NCBI GenBank assembly: GCA_937917025.1
Contig: CALFSF010000041.1
Coordinates: 1-6,983, forward strand
DNA from: an uncultured Paraburkholderia sp.
Lineage (GTDB): Bacteria; Pseudomonadota; Gammaproteobacteria; Burkholderiales; Burkholderiaceae
Direction: 5' to 3'
DNA: 6,983 nt
Shown: in pieces, positions 1 to 6,211 of the stretch
Position numbering within the stretch: position 1 is the stretch's first letter
Layout of the letters: each line of letters opens with the position of its first letter
Position numbers and translations under genes: made by a program
The notes under the pieces: model-generated
Database searches by the model: none
What the model saw: the letters and a program-made list of their open reading frames with translations, nothing else
Told to the model about the DNA's origin: nothing

Positions 1-619
1 TCGGCAGCAGCAGGTCGTGCTTGCCCGCCTTCATCCACCAGAAATGCAGGATCGTGAGCGCGGCAATCGCATAGATCGCGCGATGCAGTGTCTGCCAGCG
101 ACGTCCGAGCTTGCGCACCATCGCTTTCGGCGACGTGACCGCCAGTGGAATCAGCAGCACGAACGCAGCAAAACCGACAGTGATAAACGGTCGCTTGCCG
201 ATGTCCTTCAGGATCTCCGCGACGTCGAACCACTTGTCGAACCAGATGTAGGTCGTGAAATGCAGTGCCCCGTAGAAAAACGCATAGAGGCCCAGCATGC
301 GCCGAAAGCGCAGCACCGCGTTCACGCCCGTCAGCCGGCGCAGCGGCGTCACGGCCAGCGTGATGCACAGAAACACGAGCGTCCACAGGCCCGTCGAGCG
401 CGTGATGAACTCGATCGGATTGGCGCCGAGCCGGTCCGTGAACCCGAAGAACACAATTCGCGCAAGCGGATACCACGCCGCGATAAAGGCAGCGATCTTC
501 GCGGGCACGATCCAGCGGTTGCCCGCGGCGGCGGCCGGCCTGCGCGCGGCGCCCGAAGCCGAAGCGCGGTCGCCTCGCGTCGAGGAACCGGATGAAATAC
601 CCTGCGTGTCGGAAGCCAT
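1..619 (-). CDS. msrQ: MsrQ, haem-binding membrane subunit of the MsrPQ methionine sulfoxide reductase system (3' end missing)
   Basis: MsrQ (formerly YedZ) is an inner-membrane b-type haem protein that passes electrons from the quinone pool or a flavin reductase to periplasmic MsrP. I translated this frame by hand: 206 codons are open from ATG at 619 to the left edge, and the C-terminus lies outside the window. Family landmarks are the NPIEFITRSTGLW stretch (residues 67-79), TPLRR (91-95), LGLYAFFYGALHF (109-121), LGRRWQTLHR (171-180) and LHFWWMKAGKHD (191-202). His120, His179 and His192 have almost the spacing of the haem-ligand histidines known in E. coli MsrQ (91, 151, 164). At least four hydrophobic segments are visible. 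Residues 1-36 form an Ala/Ser/Arg-rich extension not present in the E. coli protein. The start lies 11 bases after the msrP stop, with only a weak GAG as Shine-Dalgarno, so it is probably translationally coupled to msrP. The identity is secure; the exact start is less so. Confidence 0.94.
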   Translation of the reverse strand, partial: MASDTQGISSGSSTRGDRASASGAARRPAAAAGNRWIVPAKIAAFIAAWYPLARIVFFGFTDRLGANPIEFITRSTGLWTLVFLCITLAVTPLRRLTGVNAVLRFRRMLGLYAFFYGALHFTTYIWFDKWFDVAEILKDIGKRPFITVGFAAFVLLIPLAVTSPKAMVRKLGRRWQTLHRAIYAIAALTILHFWWMKAGKHDLLLP

Positions 620-630
620 GTCGTCGATGC

Positions 631-1626
631 TCAGAAGTTCTTCCTGAGGTCCATGCCCTGATACAGCGACGCAACCTGGTCACCGTAACCGTTGAACATC
701 AGCGTCTTGCGCTTCGGCTGGAAGAAGCCGTCCTCGCCGATGCGCCGCTCGGTCGCCTGGCTCCAGCGCGGATGGTCGACGTTCGGATTCACGTTCGAAT
801 AGAAACCGTACTCCGTCGGCGCGTACGTGTTCCAGCTGGTCTTCGGCTGCGTGGCGACGAAACGGATCTTCACCAGCGACTTCGCGCTCTTGAAACCATA
901 CTTCCACGGCACGATGACGCGCACCGGCGCGCCGTTCTGGTTCGGCAGCACTTCACCGTAGACGCCCATCGTCAGAAGCGTCAGCGGATTCATCGCTTCG
1001 TCCATGCGCAACCCTTCGGAATATGGCCAGTCGAGAATCGGCGTCGACAGCCCCGGCATCTGCGACGGATCAGCCAGCGAGACGAACTCCACGTATTTCG
1101 CGTTGCCGGTCGGCTGCGCGCGCCGGATCAGCTCGGCGAGCGGCACGCCGATCCACGGAATCACCATCGACCAGCCCTCGACGCAGCGCAGCCGGTACAC
1201 GCGCTCTTCGAGCGGCGCGAGCTTCAGCAGTTCGTCGATATCGTAGACTTTGGCGTTCTTCACCTCGCCTTCCACGCTCACGCGCCATGGACGCGGCCGC
1301 AACGTTCCCGCATTGCGCGCAGGATCGCCCTTGTCGGTGCCGAATTCGTAGAAGTTGTTGTACGTCGTCACGTCCTTGAACGGCGTGACCTTGTCGGCCA
1401 CGACGAACTTTGCGTTCGTCGTGGCCTTGAGCTTCTGCGCCTTGCTGTCCGGCGCCGCGAACGCCGCCAGCGCTTCGCCACTGACGCCGATCAGACCGCC
1501 CATCGCCGCAGCCCCGGCCGCCTGCAACACGCGCCGCCGGTTCTCGAATATCCGGCGCGGCGTGATTTCGCTACGCGGGATGTCGTCACCGCTGAGCTGA
1601 ATCCTGTCGCTTCGCTTGATCCACAT
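631..1626 (-). CDS. msrP: MsrP, periplasmic protein-methionine-sulfoxide reductase, molybdopterin catalytic subunit
   Basis: MsrP (YedY) is a molybdenum-cofactor enzyme of the sulfite-oxidase fold that reduces oxidised methionines in envelope proteins, using electrons from MsrQ. The product is 331 residues, about the length of the E. coli precursor (334). A twin-arginine signal is visible: basic ENRRRVLQAAG around residues 28-38, then an Ala/Gly-rich hydrophobic stretch and a likely cleavage near residues 54-58. Cys148 in the YRLRCVEGW motif matches the molybdenum-ligating cysteine of YedY (Cys102 of the mature E. coli enzyme). The WRVSVEGEV, PWIGVPL and PWKYGFKSAKS segments are also typical of the family. 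The frame stays open upstream to 1701, but ATG 1626 is chosen because GAGGAG lies six bases before it (1633-1638) and because this gives the normal family N-terminus (MWIKRSDR). msrQ follows after 11 bases, so the two form one operon. The terminator at 1737-1769 implies that the pair has its own promoter within about 110 bases upstream. Confidence 0.96.
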   Translation of the reverse strand: MWIKRSDRIQLSGDDIPRSEITPRRIFENRRRVLQAAGAAAMGGLIGVSGEALAAFAAPDSKAQKLKATTNAKFVVADKVTPFKDVTTYNNFYEFGTDKGDPARNAGTLRPRPWRVSVEGEVKNAKVYDIDELLKLAPLEERVYRLRCVEGWSMVIPWIGVPLAELIRRAQPTGNAKYVEFVSLADPSQMPGLSTPILDWPYSEGLRMDEAMNPLTLLTMGVYGEVLPNQNGAPVRVIVPWKYGFKSAKSLVKIRFVATQPKTSWNTYAPTEYGFYSNVNPNVDHPRWSQATERRIGEDGFFQPKRKTLMFNGYGDQVASLYQGMDLRKNF

Positions 1627-1692
1627 GTGCTGCTCCTCGATGGCCGTGCGGGCCACGTACATGATCGTTCGACCTTGCCTGCCTGGGTCCTG

Positions 1693-1711
1693 TCCAGACA
1701 AACAGTCTGGA
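1693..1711. promoter_or_regulatory. Inverted repeat upstream of msrP, candidate operator
   Basis: TCCAGACAAACAGTCTGGA is a perfect 7-bp inverted repeat with a 5-base spacer. It lies about 67 bases upstream of the msrP ATG, in the short stretch between the ccsA terminator and msrP where the msrPQ promoter must sit. An 8-bp palindrome, TTCGCGAA, follows directly at 1712-1719. I see no clear -35/-10 pair nearby. The symmetry suggests a dimeric regulator. E. coli msrPQ is controlled by the HprSR (YedVW) two-component system, but this sequence does not resemble that box as I recall it, so the regulator is unknown. Confidence 0.4.
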
Positions 1712-1736
1712 TTCGCGAAAATTCCGCGGCGCCATG

Positions 1737-1769
1737 AAAAAACCGCCGGTGCGAAGCATGCCGGCGGTT
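1737..1769 (-). terminator. Intrinsic terminator of the resB-ccsA unit
   Basis: On the minus strand a 9-bp perfect stem, AACCGCCGG (1761-1769) pairing with CCGGCGGTT (1741-1749), is followed by a run of Ts (complement of the A-run 1737-1742). The 11-base loop contains a further three-base pairing (TGC 1750-1752 with GCA 1756-1758 on the plus strand). It begins 26 bases after the ccsA stop. The GC-rich stem with a U-tract is a textbook Rho-independent terminator for minus-strand transcription, and it insulates msrPQ from the cytochrome-maturation genes. Confidence 0.9.
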
Positions 1770-1795
1770 ATTCAGTCGGAAGAGAACCGGAAATC

Positions 1796-2995
1796 TTACA
1801 GTTTTCCGTAACTATGCAGCCCGGACAGGAACATGTTCACGCCGAGGAAGGCGAACGTCGTCACCAGCAGACCCGTCAGCGCCCACCAGGCTGCGACCGC
1901 GCCCCGCAGTCCCTTCATCAACCGCATATGCAGCCAGGCCGCGTAGTTCAGCCAGACGATCAGCGCCCAGGTTTCCTTCGGGTCCCAGCTCCAGTAGCCG
2001 CCCCACGCCTGCGCGGCCCACAGCGCGCCGAGGATCGTGGCGATCGTGAAGAACGCGAAGCCGACGGCGATCGACTTGTACATCAGGTCATCGAGCACTT
2101 CGAGCGGCGGCAGACGGTCAGCCAGCACGCCGCGCTCTTTCGCCAGATATGCGACGCCGACCATCGCCGACAGCGCAAAGCTGCCGTAACCGATGAAGTT
2201 CGCCGGCACGTGAATCTTCATCCACCAGCTTTGCAGCGCCGGCACGAGCGGCTGGATCTGCTGCGCATCGCGCGCGATCGAATACCACATCAGAAAGCCG
2301 ACGGCCGCGCTGATCACGAGCAGCACGAACGCGCCGAGCGCGCGCGTGTTGTAGTGCTTTTCGTAATACAGATAGAAGAGCGCCGTGATCAGGCTGAACA
2401 GCACGAACACTTCGTACAGGTTCGAGATCGGAATATGGCCGACATCCGCGCCGATCAGATACGACTCGTACCAGCGCACCATCAGTCCCACGAAACCCAT
2501 CAGGACAGCAGCCCAGGTCATCTTCGAGCCGATCGCGGCGCCCGTCGGCGAACGCGACAGCAGGCCGATCCAGTAGAACAGCGTGGCGAGCACGAAAAGC
2601 GCGCTCATCCACAGGATGGCCGACTGGCTCGACAGGAAATACTTGAGGAAGAACGTACTGTCGGCTCGGGTCAGATCGCCGTGATAAAGCTGGATCGAGA
2701 ACAGCGACAGCACGGCGATACCCGCGATCAGGAGCCGCGCTGGCTTCCAGCGCCAGCCGAGAACGACGAAAACCGGCACCGCGCACACCAGCACCAGTTT
2801 GTCGTAGTAATTCATGAACGGGTGATAGCGCGACAGCGCGAAACCCGCGCCCGCGACCATCGCCAGCGCAAACAGCCAGTCGACGACGCCAAGGCGCTTC
2901 AGGAACGGACGCTCGTCGAAGAGCGCGACATCGAACGCTGGATCGGCGGGCGCGTGCTTGCGCGAAGAAGAGGGGGAAACCTGAGACAAGTCCAT
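1796..2995 (-). CDS. ccsA: CcsA/ResC, haem-handling membrane subunit of System II cytochrome c synthetase
   Basis: CcsA (ResC; called CcsB in some nomenclatures) works with ResB to carry haem across the inner membrane and ligate it to reduced CxxCH cysteines of exported apocytochromes. The product is 399 residues with about ten hydrophobic segments after a hydrophilic, probably cytoplasmic, N-terminus of about 36 residues. The diagnostic WWD motif, WGGYWSWDPKETW, is at 331-343. It is flanked by the expected histidines at 262 (KIHVPANFIGYGSF) and 394 (SGLHSYGKL), which in this family act as external haem ligands. The conserved ISNLYEVFVLFS segment is at 190-201. The frame is open upstream to 3115, but that part overlaps the end of resB. 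ATG 2995 is chosen because it lies four bases after the resB stop, a spacing typical of translational coupling. The SD before it is weak (a GGTAAG that overlaps the resB stop codon). The two proteins are obligate partners. A strong terminator follows the gene. Confidence 0.96.
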   Translation of the reverse strand: MDLSQVSPSSSRKHAPADPAFDVALFDERPFLKRLGVVDWLFALAMVAGAGFALSRYHPFMNYYDKLVLVCAVPVFVVLGWRWKPARLLIAGIAVLSLFSIQLYHGDLTRADSTFFLKYFLSSQSAILWMSALFVLATLFYWIGLLSRSPTGAAIGSKMTWAAVLMGFVGLMVRWYESYLIGADVGHIPISNLYEVFVLFSLITALFYLYYEKHYNTRALGAFVLLVISAAVGFLMWYSIARDAQQIQPLVPALQSWWMKIHVPANFIGYGSFALSAMVGVAYLAKERGVLADRLPPLEVLDDLMYKSIAVGFAFFTIATILGALWAAQAWGGYWSWDPKETWALIVWLNYAAWLHMRLMKGLRGAVAAWWALTGLLVTTFAFLGVNMFLSGLHSYGKL

Positions 2996-2999
2996 GATC

Positions 3000-5207
3000 T
3001 TACCGGGTCGAATCCTGTGAGCCTGCCGACTTGCGTGCGCCGGAAGAGCCGGCGGCGGCTGCATCGGTGGGTTTGACGCCCAGCACGGCGCCGACGGAGT
3101 CGCGCGTCTGGACAAATTCTTTCTCGAAATCGAGGGTCTTGCGGGCGCTCGACATCGCCATCACGACGTTCACGCCCTGTTCTGTATCTTTGAGCCAGAA
3201 CCACAGGCGCCGTTCACGGACGTAGAACATCGAGAAGATGCCCAATACGAGGAGCAGGCTGCCAAGATACACGACTTTTTTGCCGGGCGCGCGCGCGAGC
3301 TGGAATACTGAAGCCTGGATCTGCTTGAACGAATCAAGCTGCAGATAGACCGGCGATCCGTACAGAAAGCTGTCCGAAAGCGCGTTGATCGCGCTTTGCA
3401 CGAAACGGCTGTTGTTCGCATCGGCCTTGACGTCAGCCTCGCCGGCCTGTTCGCGGGCGAGTTGCCACACATCCCACATCGAGCCTTCCAGCATGCGCAG
3501 CAGCAGCCCCGCGGCCTTTTCCTGCTCGCCCTTCGGCACGGAATGATCGATAAAGCCGGCGATCGCCTGGAAGCCGCCGATCGCCTGTCCGTCCGGCGCC
3601 TTGCCGCCCGCGTCGTCCGCGCCGGCAAAGAGGGTCAGGACGCGCGACGCGCTTTCCTCGAGATGCTGTTGCAGCTCCTGATTCGAGCCCGGCACCGAGC
3701 GCAGCGCGAAGCGATGCGCGGCTTCGGCGCGAATGGCCGGATTTTCGAGCGCCGCCCGCAGGCTCATCCACTCGTTGACCGTGCCGCCGGCGTCGGCGGG
3801 GATGCGCAGGTAGCGGAACGGATCGTCGGGATTCAGACGCATGCCGGCGAGGAACATGCGCTCGCCGTTTACGTCGACGGGCAGCATGTAGTTGTTGTAC
3901 TCGCGCGCCTGGCCGTCCTTGCCACGTACCTTGTACTGGACCGACGGGCCGACGTTATGCAGATCGACCGGCTTCGACGTCTTCGCGCCAGAACCGAGAC
4001 GCTCGTCGAACGCTTCCTTGATCGAGCGGTGCGCGGCGACGCCACGCGTATCTGTCGCGCCATTCGCGTTCGACGTGTTCTCGACGTTGATCGCGCGGAA
4101 ATCGGTAAATTCGACAGTTTCGCCGTCCGAGCCCGGAATCGCTGCCGTGAGCGGTGCACTGCCGCCAATCGCACCGCCGAACGGCGTGGTTTTGGCGGTG
4201 TCGCCGGTCATCGGAAACGCGGTCATCTGCATCTGCGAGCCGCCGTCCTGGAAGCTCGACTGGAAGATCGACACGCCATCGTATTCAAACGGTTTGTTCA
4301 CCTCGACCCGCGCCGGCACCCGTGCGCCCGTCTTGTGGTCGATCACGACGATATCGCTCGCGAAGAGCTTCGGCATGCCGGTCGAGTAGTAATCGACGAT
4401 GAACTTGTTCAACTGGATCGAGAACGGCAGGTCCTGAATGAGCGAGCCGTCCGGCTGGTTCAGGATCGCCGTCGACACATGCTGGCCTTCCGGCACCCAC
4501 GCATAACCGCGGAACGTCGGATTCGACTGCGAGAGCCGATGCGATTCCGGAATGTCGTTGATAACGGTATTACTGCGGATCGGTGTCTTGTCGAAGAGCC
4601 ACATCTGCAGCTTGATCGGCAGATTGCTGTCGAGCAGGCCGCCGATACAGATCACGACGATGGCAATGTGCGCGGAGATGTAGCCGAGCTTTGTCAGCGC
4701 GCCGCGCTTGGCTGCGATCAGTGTCGCGCCTTCGCTCTCGCGCACCACGAATTTGTAGCCCATCTTGCCGGACAGTTTCGCGAGCAGCGCGACGGTCTGC
4801 GCGCGCGTGCCATGCACGGCGAACTCACCCTTGTGATGGAACGCACGCAGGCTGCCTTCGCGGACCTTGTCCTTCCAGCTCTTCATGTCGGCGATCATCT
4901 TCGGCGCATTGCGGATCACGCACAGCGAAACCGATACGATCAGAAAGCCGAGGATCAGCATGAACCACCACGCGCTGTACACGGTGTACAGACTCAGCGA
5001 GCGGAAGATATCTGCCCAGAACGGGCCGAACTGATTGACGTAATTGGGATACGGATCGTCCTGCGTGAGCACCGTACCGATGATGCTCGCGATCGACAGG
5101 ATCACGAGCAGTGCGATCGCAAAGCGCATCGAACTCAGCAACTCGACCGCACGACGCATCGCGCGCTGACCCGACTTCAACTCCAGACCCGACGTGGTAA
5201 CGCTCAT
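3000..5207 (-). CDS. resB: ResB/Ccs1, System II cytochrome c biogenesis protein
   Basis: ResB (Ccs1; CcsB in Bordetella usage) binds the apocytochrome and, with CcsA, forms the System II cytochrome c synthetase of the inner membrane. The 735-residue product has the family topology. Transmembrane segments lie at about 28-48, 79-99 and 174-193, followed by a periplasmic domain of about 450 residues and a fourth segment at about 645-662. His180 within TM3 (GYISAHIAIVVICIGG) is in the position of the conserved ResB membrane histidine. The N-terminal MRFAIALLVILSIASIIGTVL and the QDDPYPNYVNQFGPFW loop are family hallmarks. The C-terminal 20 residues are low-complexity Ala/Ser/Gly. GGAG at 5213-5216, five bases before ATG 5207, supports this start. 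Another ATG four bases upstream is in a different frame. ccsA follows after four bases. A hairpin with a T-run lies about 20 bases upstream of the start and may limit entry of transcription from the cytochrome gene. Confidence 0.96.
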   Translation of the reverse strand: MSVTTSGLELKSGQRAMRRAVELLSSMRFAIALLVILSIASIIGTVLTQDDPYPNYVNQFGPFWADIFRSLSLYTVYSAWWFMLILGFLIVSVSLCVIRNAPKMIADMKSWKDKVREGSLRAFHHKGEFAVHGTRAQTVALLAKLSGKMGYKFVVRESEGATLIAAKRGALTKLGYISAHIAIVVICIGGLLDSNLPIKLQMWLFDKTPIRSNTVINDIPESHRLSQSNPTFRGYAWVPEGQHVSTAILNQPDGSLIQDLPFSIQLNKFIVDYYSTGMPKLFASDIVVIDHKTGARVPARVEVNKPFEYDGVSIFQSSFQDGGSQMQMTAFPMTGDTAKTTPFGGAIGGSAPLTAAIPGSDGETVEFTDFRAINVENTSNANGATDTRGVAAHRSIKEAFDERLGSGAKTSKPVDLHNVGPSVQYKVRGKDGQAREYNNYMLPVDVNGERMFLAGMRLNPDDPFRYLRIPADAGGTVNEWMSLRAALENPAIRAEAAHRFALRSVPGSNQELQQHLEESASRVLTLFAGADDAGGKAPDGQAIGGFQAIAGFIDHSVPKGEQEKAAGLLLRMLEGSMWDVWQLAREQAGEADVKADANNSRFVQSAINALSDSFLYGSPVYLQLDSFKQIQASVFQLARAPGKKVVYLGSLLLVLGIFSMFYVRERRLWFWLKDTEQGVNVVMAMSSARKTLDFEKEFVQTRDSVGAVLGVKPTDAAAAGSSGARKSAGSQDSTR

Positions 5208-5229
5208 TCATACTCCGACTGAACAGCAA

Positions 5230-5275
5230 AAAAGGGTGAAGGGCTATCGCCACGAGACGACGCCCCCACCCTTTT
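5230..5275. terminator. Long hairpin with T-run in the cytochrome-resB gap: terminator or leader attenuator
   Basis: AAAAGGGTG (5230-5238) and CACCCTTTT (5267-5275) form a 9-bp perfect stem with a 28-base loop. Further G-C pairing (GGGC with GCCC) is possible inside the loop. On the minus strand the stem runs into a six-base T-run (complement of 5228-5233). On the plus strand it runs into a T-rich stretch (5272-5284), so it could work in both directions. It lies about 20 bases upstream of the resB start, leaving no room for a resB promoter between hairpin and gene. The large loop and A/T-rich base make it weaker than the terminator after ccsA. Confidence 0.5.
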
Positions 5276-5285
5276 CTTGTTTTTC

Positions 5286-5305
5286 ACCGGCCTCGACGGG
5301 CCGGT
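5286..5305. other. Short GC hairpin after the cytochrome stop codon
   Basis: ACCGGCC (5286-5292) pairs with GGCCGGT (5299-5305) around a six-base loop, 20 bases after the TAA of the cytochrome gene. On the minus strand it is followed by an A-rich, not T-rich, stretch, so it does not look like an intrinsic terminator. It could protect the 3' end of the cytochrome message, or help Rho-independent pausing together with the larger hairpin at 5230-5275. Confidence 0.4.
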
Positions 5306-5325
5306 TGTACCTGCAAGCGGACTGC

Positions 5326-5979
5326 TTAATGCAGACCCGCGATGTAATCTGCTACTGCCTTGATCTCGCTGTCCGACAAACGGTTCGCGATGGTGTGCAT
5401 CGCTTCGTTGTTGTTGCGAGCGCCCGGCCCCTGCGTGAACGCGGTCAGCTGCGCCACCGTGTAATCCGCCCACTGCCCCGACAGACGTGGATACTGCGAC
5501 GGAATGCCCTGGCCTGTCGGACCGTGGCAGCTCGCGCACGCCGGAATGTCCTAGTCGGCAATTCCACCGCGATAGATCTTCTGCCCGAGCGGCACCGTGT
5601 TCTTGTTATGCGCGTAGCCGGGCTTTGGCACCTGCGTCGCGAAATACGCGGCTACGTTGATCATGTCCTGATCGGATAGCGCGGCCGCCATGCCCGCCAT
5701 GATCGCATTGTTGCGCGCCGGCTGCTTTGCACCGGGCTGCGTCTTGAAATCCTTGAGCTGCTTGACGAGGTACTCGGGGTGTTGACCAGCCAGCTTCGGA
5801 TACGCGCCGCCGGCACTGTTGCCGTCCGCGCCGTGGCACGAAGCGCAAACCTGCGCGGCGATTGCCTGCCCCCGATTCACGTCCGGCTTTGCCGGATCCG
5901 CTGCTCTTGCCTCGACCACCCAACCTGAAAGACCTGCCGCAACTTGAAGCACCATCAGAGACTTGAACAGTCGATTCAT
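5326..5979 (-). pseudogene. Diheme cytochrome c4 gene interrupted by an in-frame amber codon
   Basis: This is the full-length c4-type frame: 217 sense positions including one TAG (codon 143, bases 5551-5553), then TAA at 5326-5328. Cytochromes c4 are periplasmic, two-domain, two-haem electron carriers that donate to terminal oxidases. Domain 1 has CASCH at 45-49. Domain 2 has CASCH at 148-152, and both show the c4 pattern that follows (YPKLAGQ and YPRLSGQ, then a LSD...VA.Y helix). A candidate axial Met in domain 2 is Met194. The TAG sits between GGIAD and DIPACASCH, in the inter-domain linker, where I remember homologues having a lysine; one base change from AAG or CAG would give TAG. The codons after the stop keep the same frame, GC-rich third positions and key residues for 75 codons, so the change is either recent, recoded or a sequencing error. 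Domain 2 has no export signal and no evident start of its own. Confidence 0.85.
5551..5979 (-). CDS. Truncated c4-type cytochrome, single-haem N-terminal domain (142 residues)
   Basis: This is what ordinary translation of the interrupted gene would give. ATG 5979 is chosen because AGGG lies seven bases upstream and because it starts a Sec signal peptide: basic MNRLFK, a hydrophobic stretch to about residue 22, and a likely cleavage after ARA at 24-26. The frame is open further upstream to 6084 but without a signal-like N-terminus. The haem site is Cys45-Cys48-His49. Met97 in IMAGMAAALSD is the likely distal ligand, with Met94 as the alternative. The final helix (about 103-115) is present, so the domain could fold as a complete class I cytochrome. 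Haem attachment would be by the ResB-CcsA machine encoded directly downstream. Loss of the second haem would change its electron-transfer role. Confidence 0.75.
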   Translation of the reverse strand: MNRLFKSLMVLQVAAGLSGWVVEARAADPAKPDVNRGQAIAAQVCASCHGADGNSAGGAYPKLAGQHPEYLVKQLKDFKTQPGAKQPARNNAIMAGMAAALSDQDMINVAAYFATQVPKPGYAHNKNTVPLGQKIYRGGIAD

Positions 5980-6039
5980 TCGCACACCCTGTTTCGTCTT
6001 GTGGGAATTAGAGGTTCTGCAAAATACGACGGTGATGCT

Positions 6040-6060
6040 TTTACTGCGATTCTTTACTGC
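6040..6060. repeat. Direct repeat in the cytochrome leader region
   Basis: TTTACTGC occurs at 6040-6047 and again at 6053-6060, a 13-base period. A seven-base copy in the opposite orientation (CAGTAAA) is at 6106-6112. All three copies lie in the divergent gap between the cytochrome and engB, upstream of the cytochrome start. They could be binding half-sites for a regulator. The motif is short enough that chance is not excluded. Confidence 0.3.
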
Positions 6061-6064
6061 CGAG

Positions 6065-6082
6065 GCCATTGCCCATAATGGC
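6065..6082. promoter_or_regulatory. Inverted repeat in the cytochrome-engB divergent region
   Basis: GCCATTGCCCATAATGGC is a perfect 6-bp inverted repeat with a six-base spacer, about 85 bases upstream of the cytochrome ATG. Read on the minus strand it contains TGCCATTAT, which resembles an extended -10 element (TGn followed by a TATAAT-like hexamer) for the cytochrome gene. I found no good -35 at the proper distance. It is either a promoter element, an operator, or both overlapping. Confidence 0.35.
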
Positions 6083-6118
6083 ACGCTCCTTGCCTCGCCG
6101 GTCTCCAGTAAACCGCCG

Positions 6119-6130
6119 TATTGTACAATA
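6119..6130. promoter_or_regulatory. 12-bp palindrome TATTGTACAATA, candidate -10 for engB
   Basis: TATTGTACAATA is a perfect palindrome in the most A/T-rich part of the divergent gap. It contains TACAAT, a good -10 hexamer, on both strands (6124-6129 on plus). On plus it would start a transcript near 6136, with a leader of about 75 bases before the engB ATG. The matching -35 region is poor. The engB leader that follows (6136-6211) has a small CGGG/CCCG hairpin (6156-6168) and a tandem CCGGGC (6177-6182, 6185-6190), and no clear Shine-Dalgarno sequence. Confidence 0.4.
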
Positions 6131-6211
6131 ACTCGCTAATCGCGAAGACGCCAGTCGGGCTTGTCCCGTCCCCACTCCGGGCTACCGGGCGTCTCACATC
6201 CTGGTTCCCTC

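Noticed and set aside
1627..1701. Longer MsrP beginning at 1701 or 1662
   Set aside because: The extra residues would precede the twin-arginine signal and do not match the family N-terminus. ATG 1626 has a strong Shine-Dalgarno sequence at the right distance.
592..3076. Long plus-strand open frames (592-1737 and 1616-3076) opposite msrP and ccsA
   Set aside because: Both run antisense to conserved genes, show Arg/Gln/His-rich composition without motifs, and the second crosses the terminator and the ccsA-resB junction, which a real gene would be unlikely to do.
3396..5222. 608-codon open frame on the plus strand opposite resB
   Set aside because: It mirrors the reverse strand of a well-supported ResB gene, is rich in Arg/His/Ala with no recognisable domain or membrane segment, and is a common by-product of GC-rich coding DNA.
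5326..5550. Second cytochrome domain as an independent gene
   Set aside because: There is no start codon with a ribosome site, and no signal peptide, between the TAG and the second CxxCH. A separately made product could not reach the periplasm for haem attachment.
5551..5553. TAG read as pyrrolysine or another programmed recoding
   Set aside because: Pyrrolysine machinery is not expected in Burkholderiaceae, c4 cytochromes have no known need for it, and no recoding structure is evident next to the codon. A point mutation or base-call error is simpler.
6161..6211. Upstream TTG start for engB at 6161
   Set aside because: It would add 17 residues that do not fit the family N-terminus and has no better ribosome site than ATG 6212.
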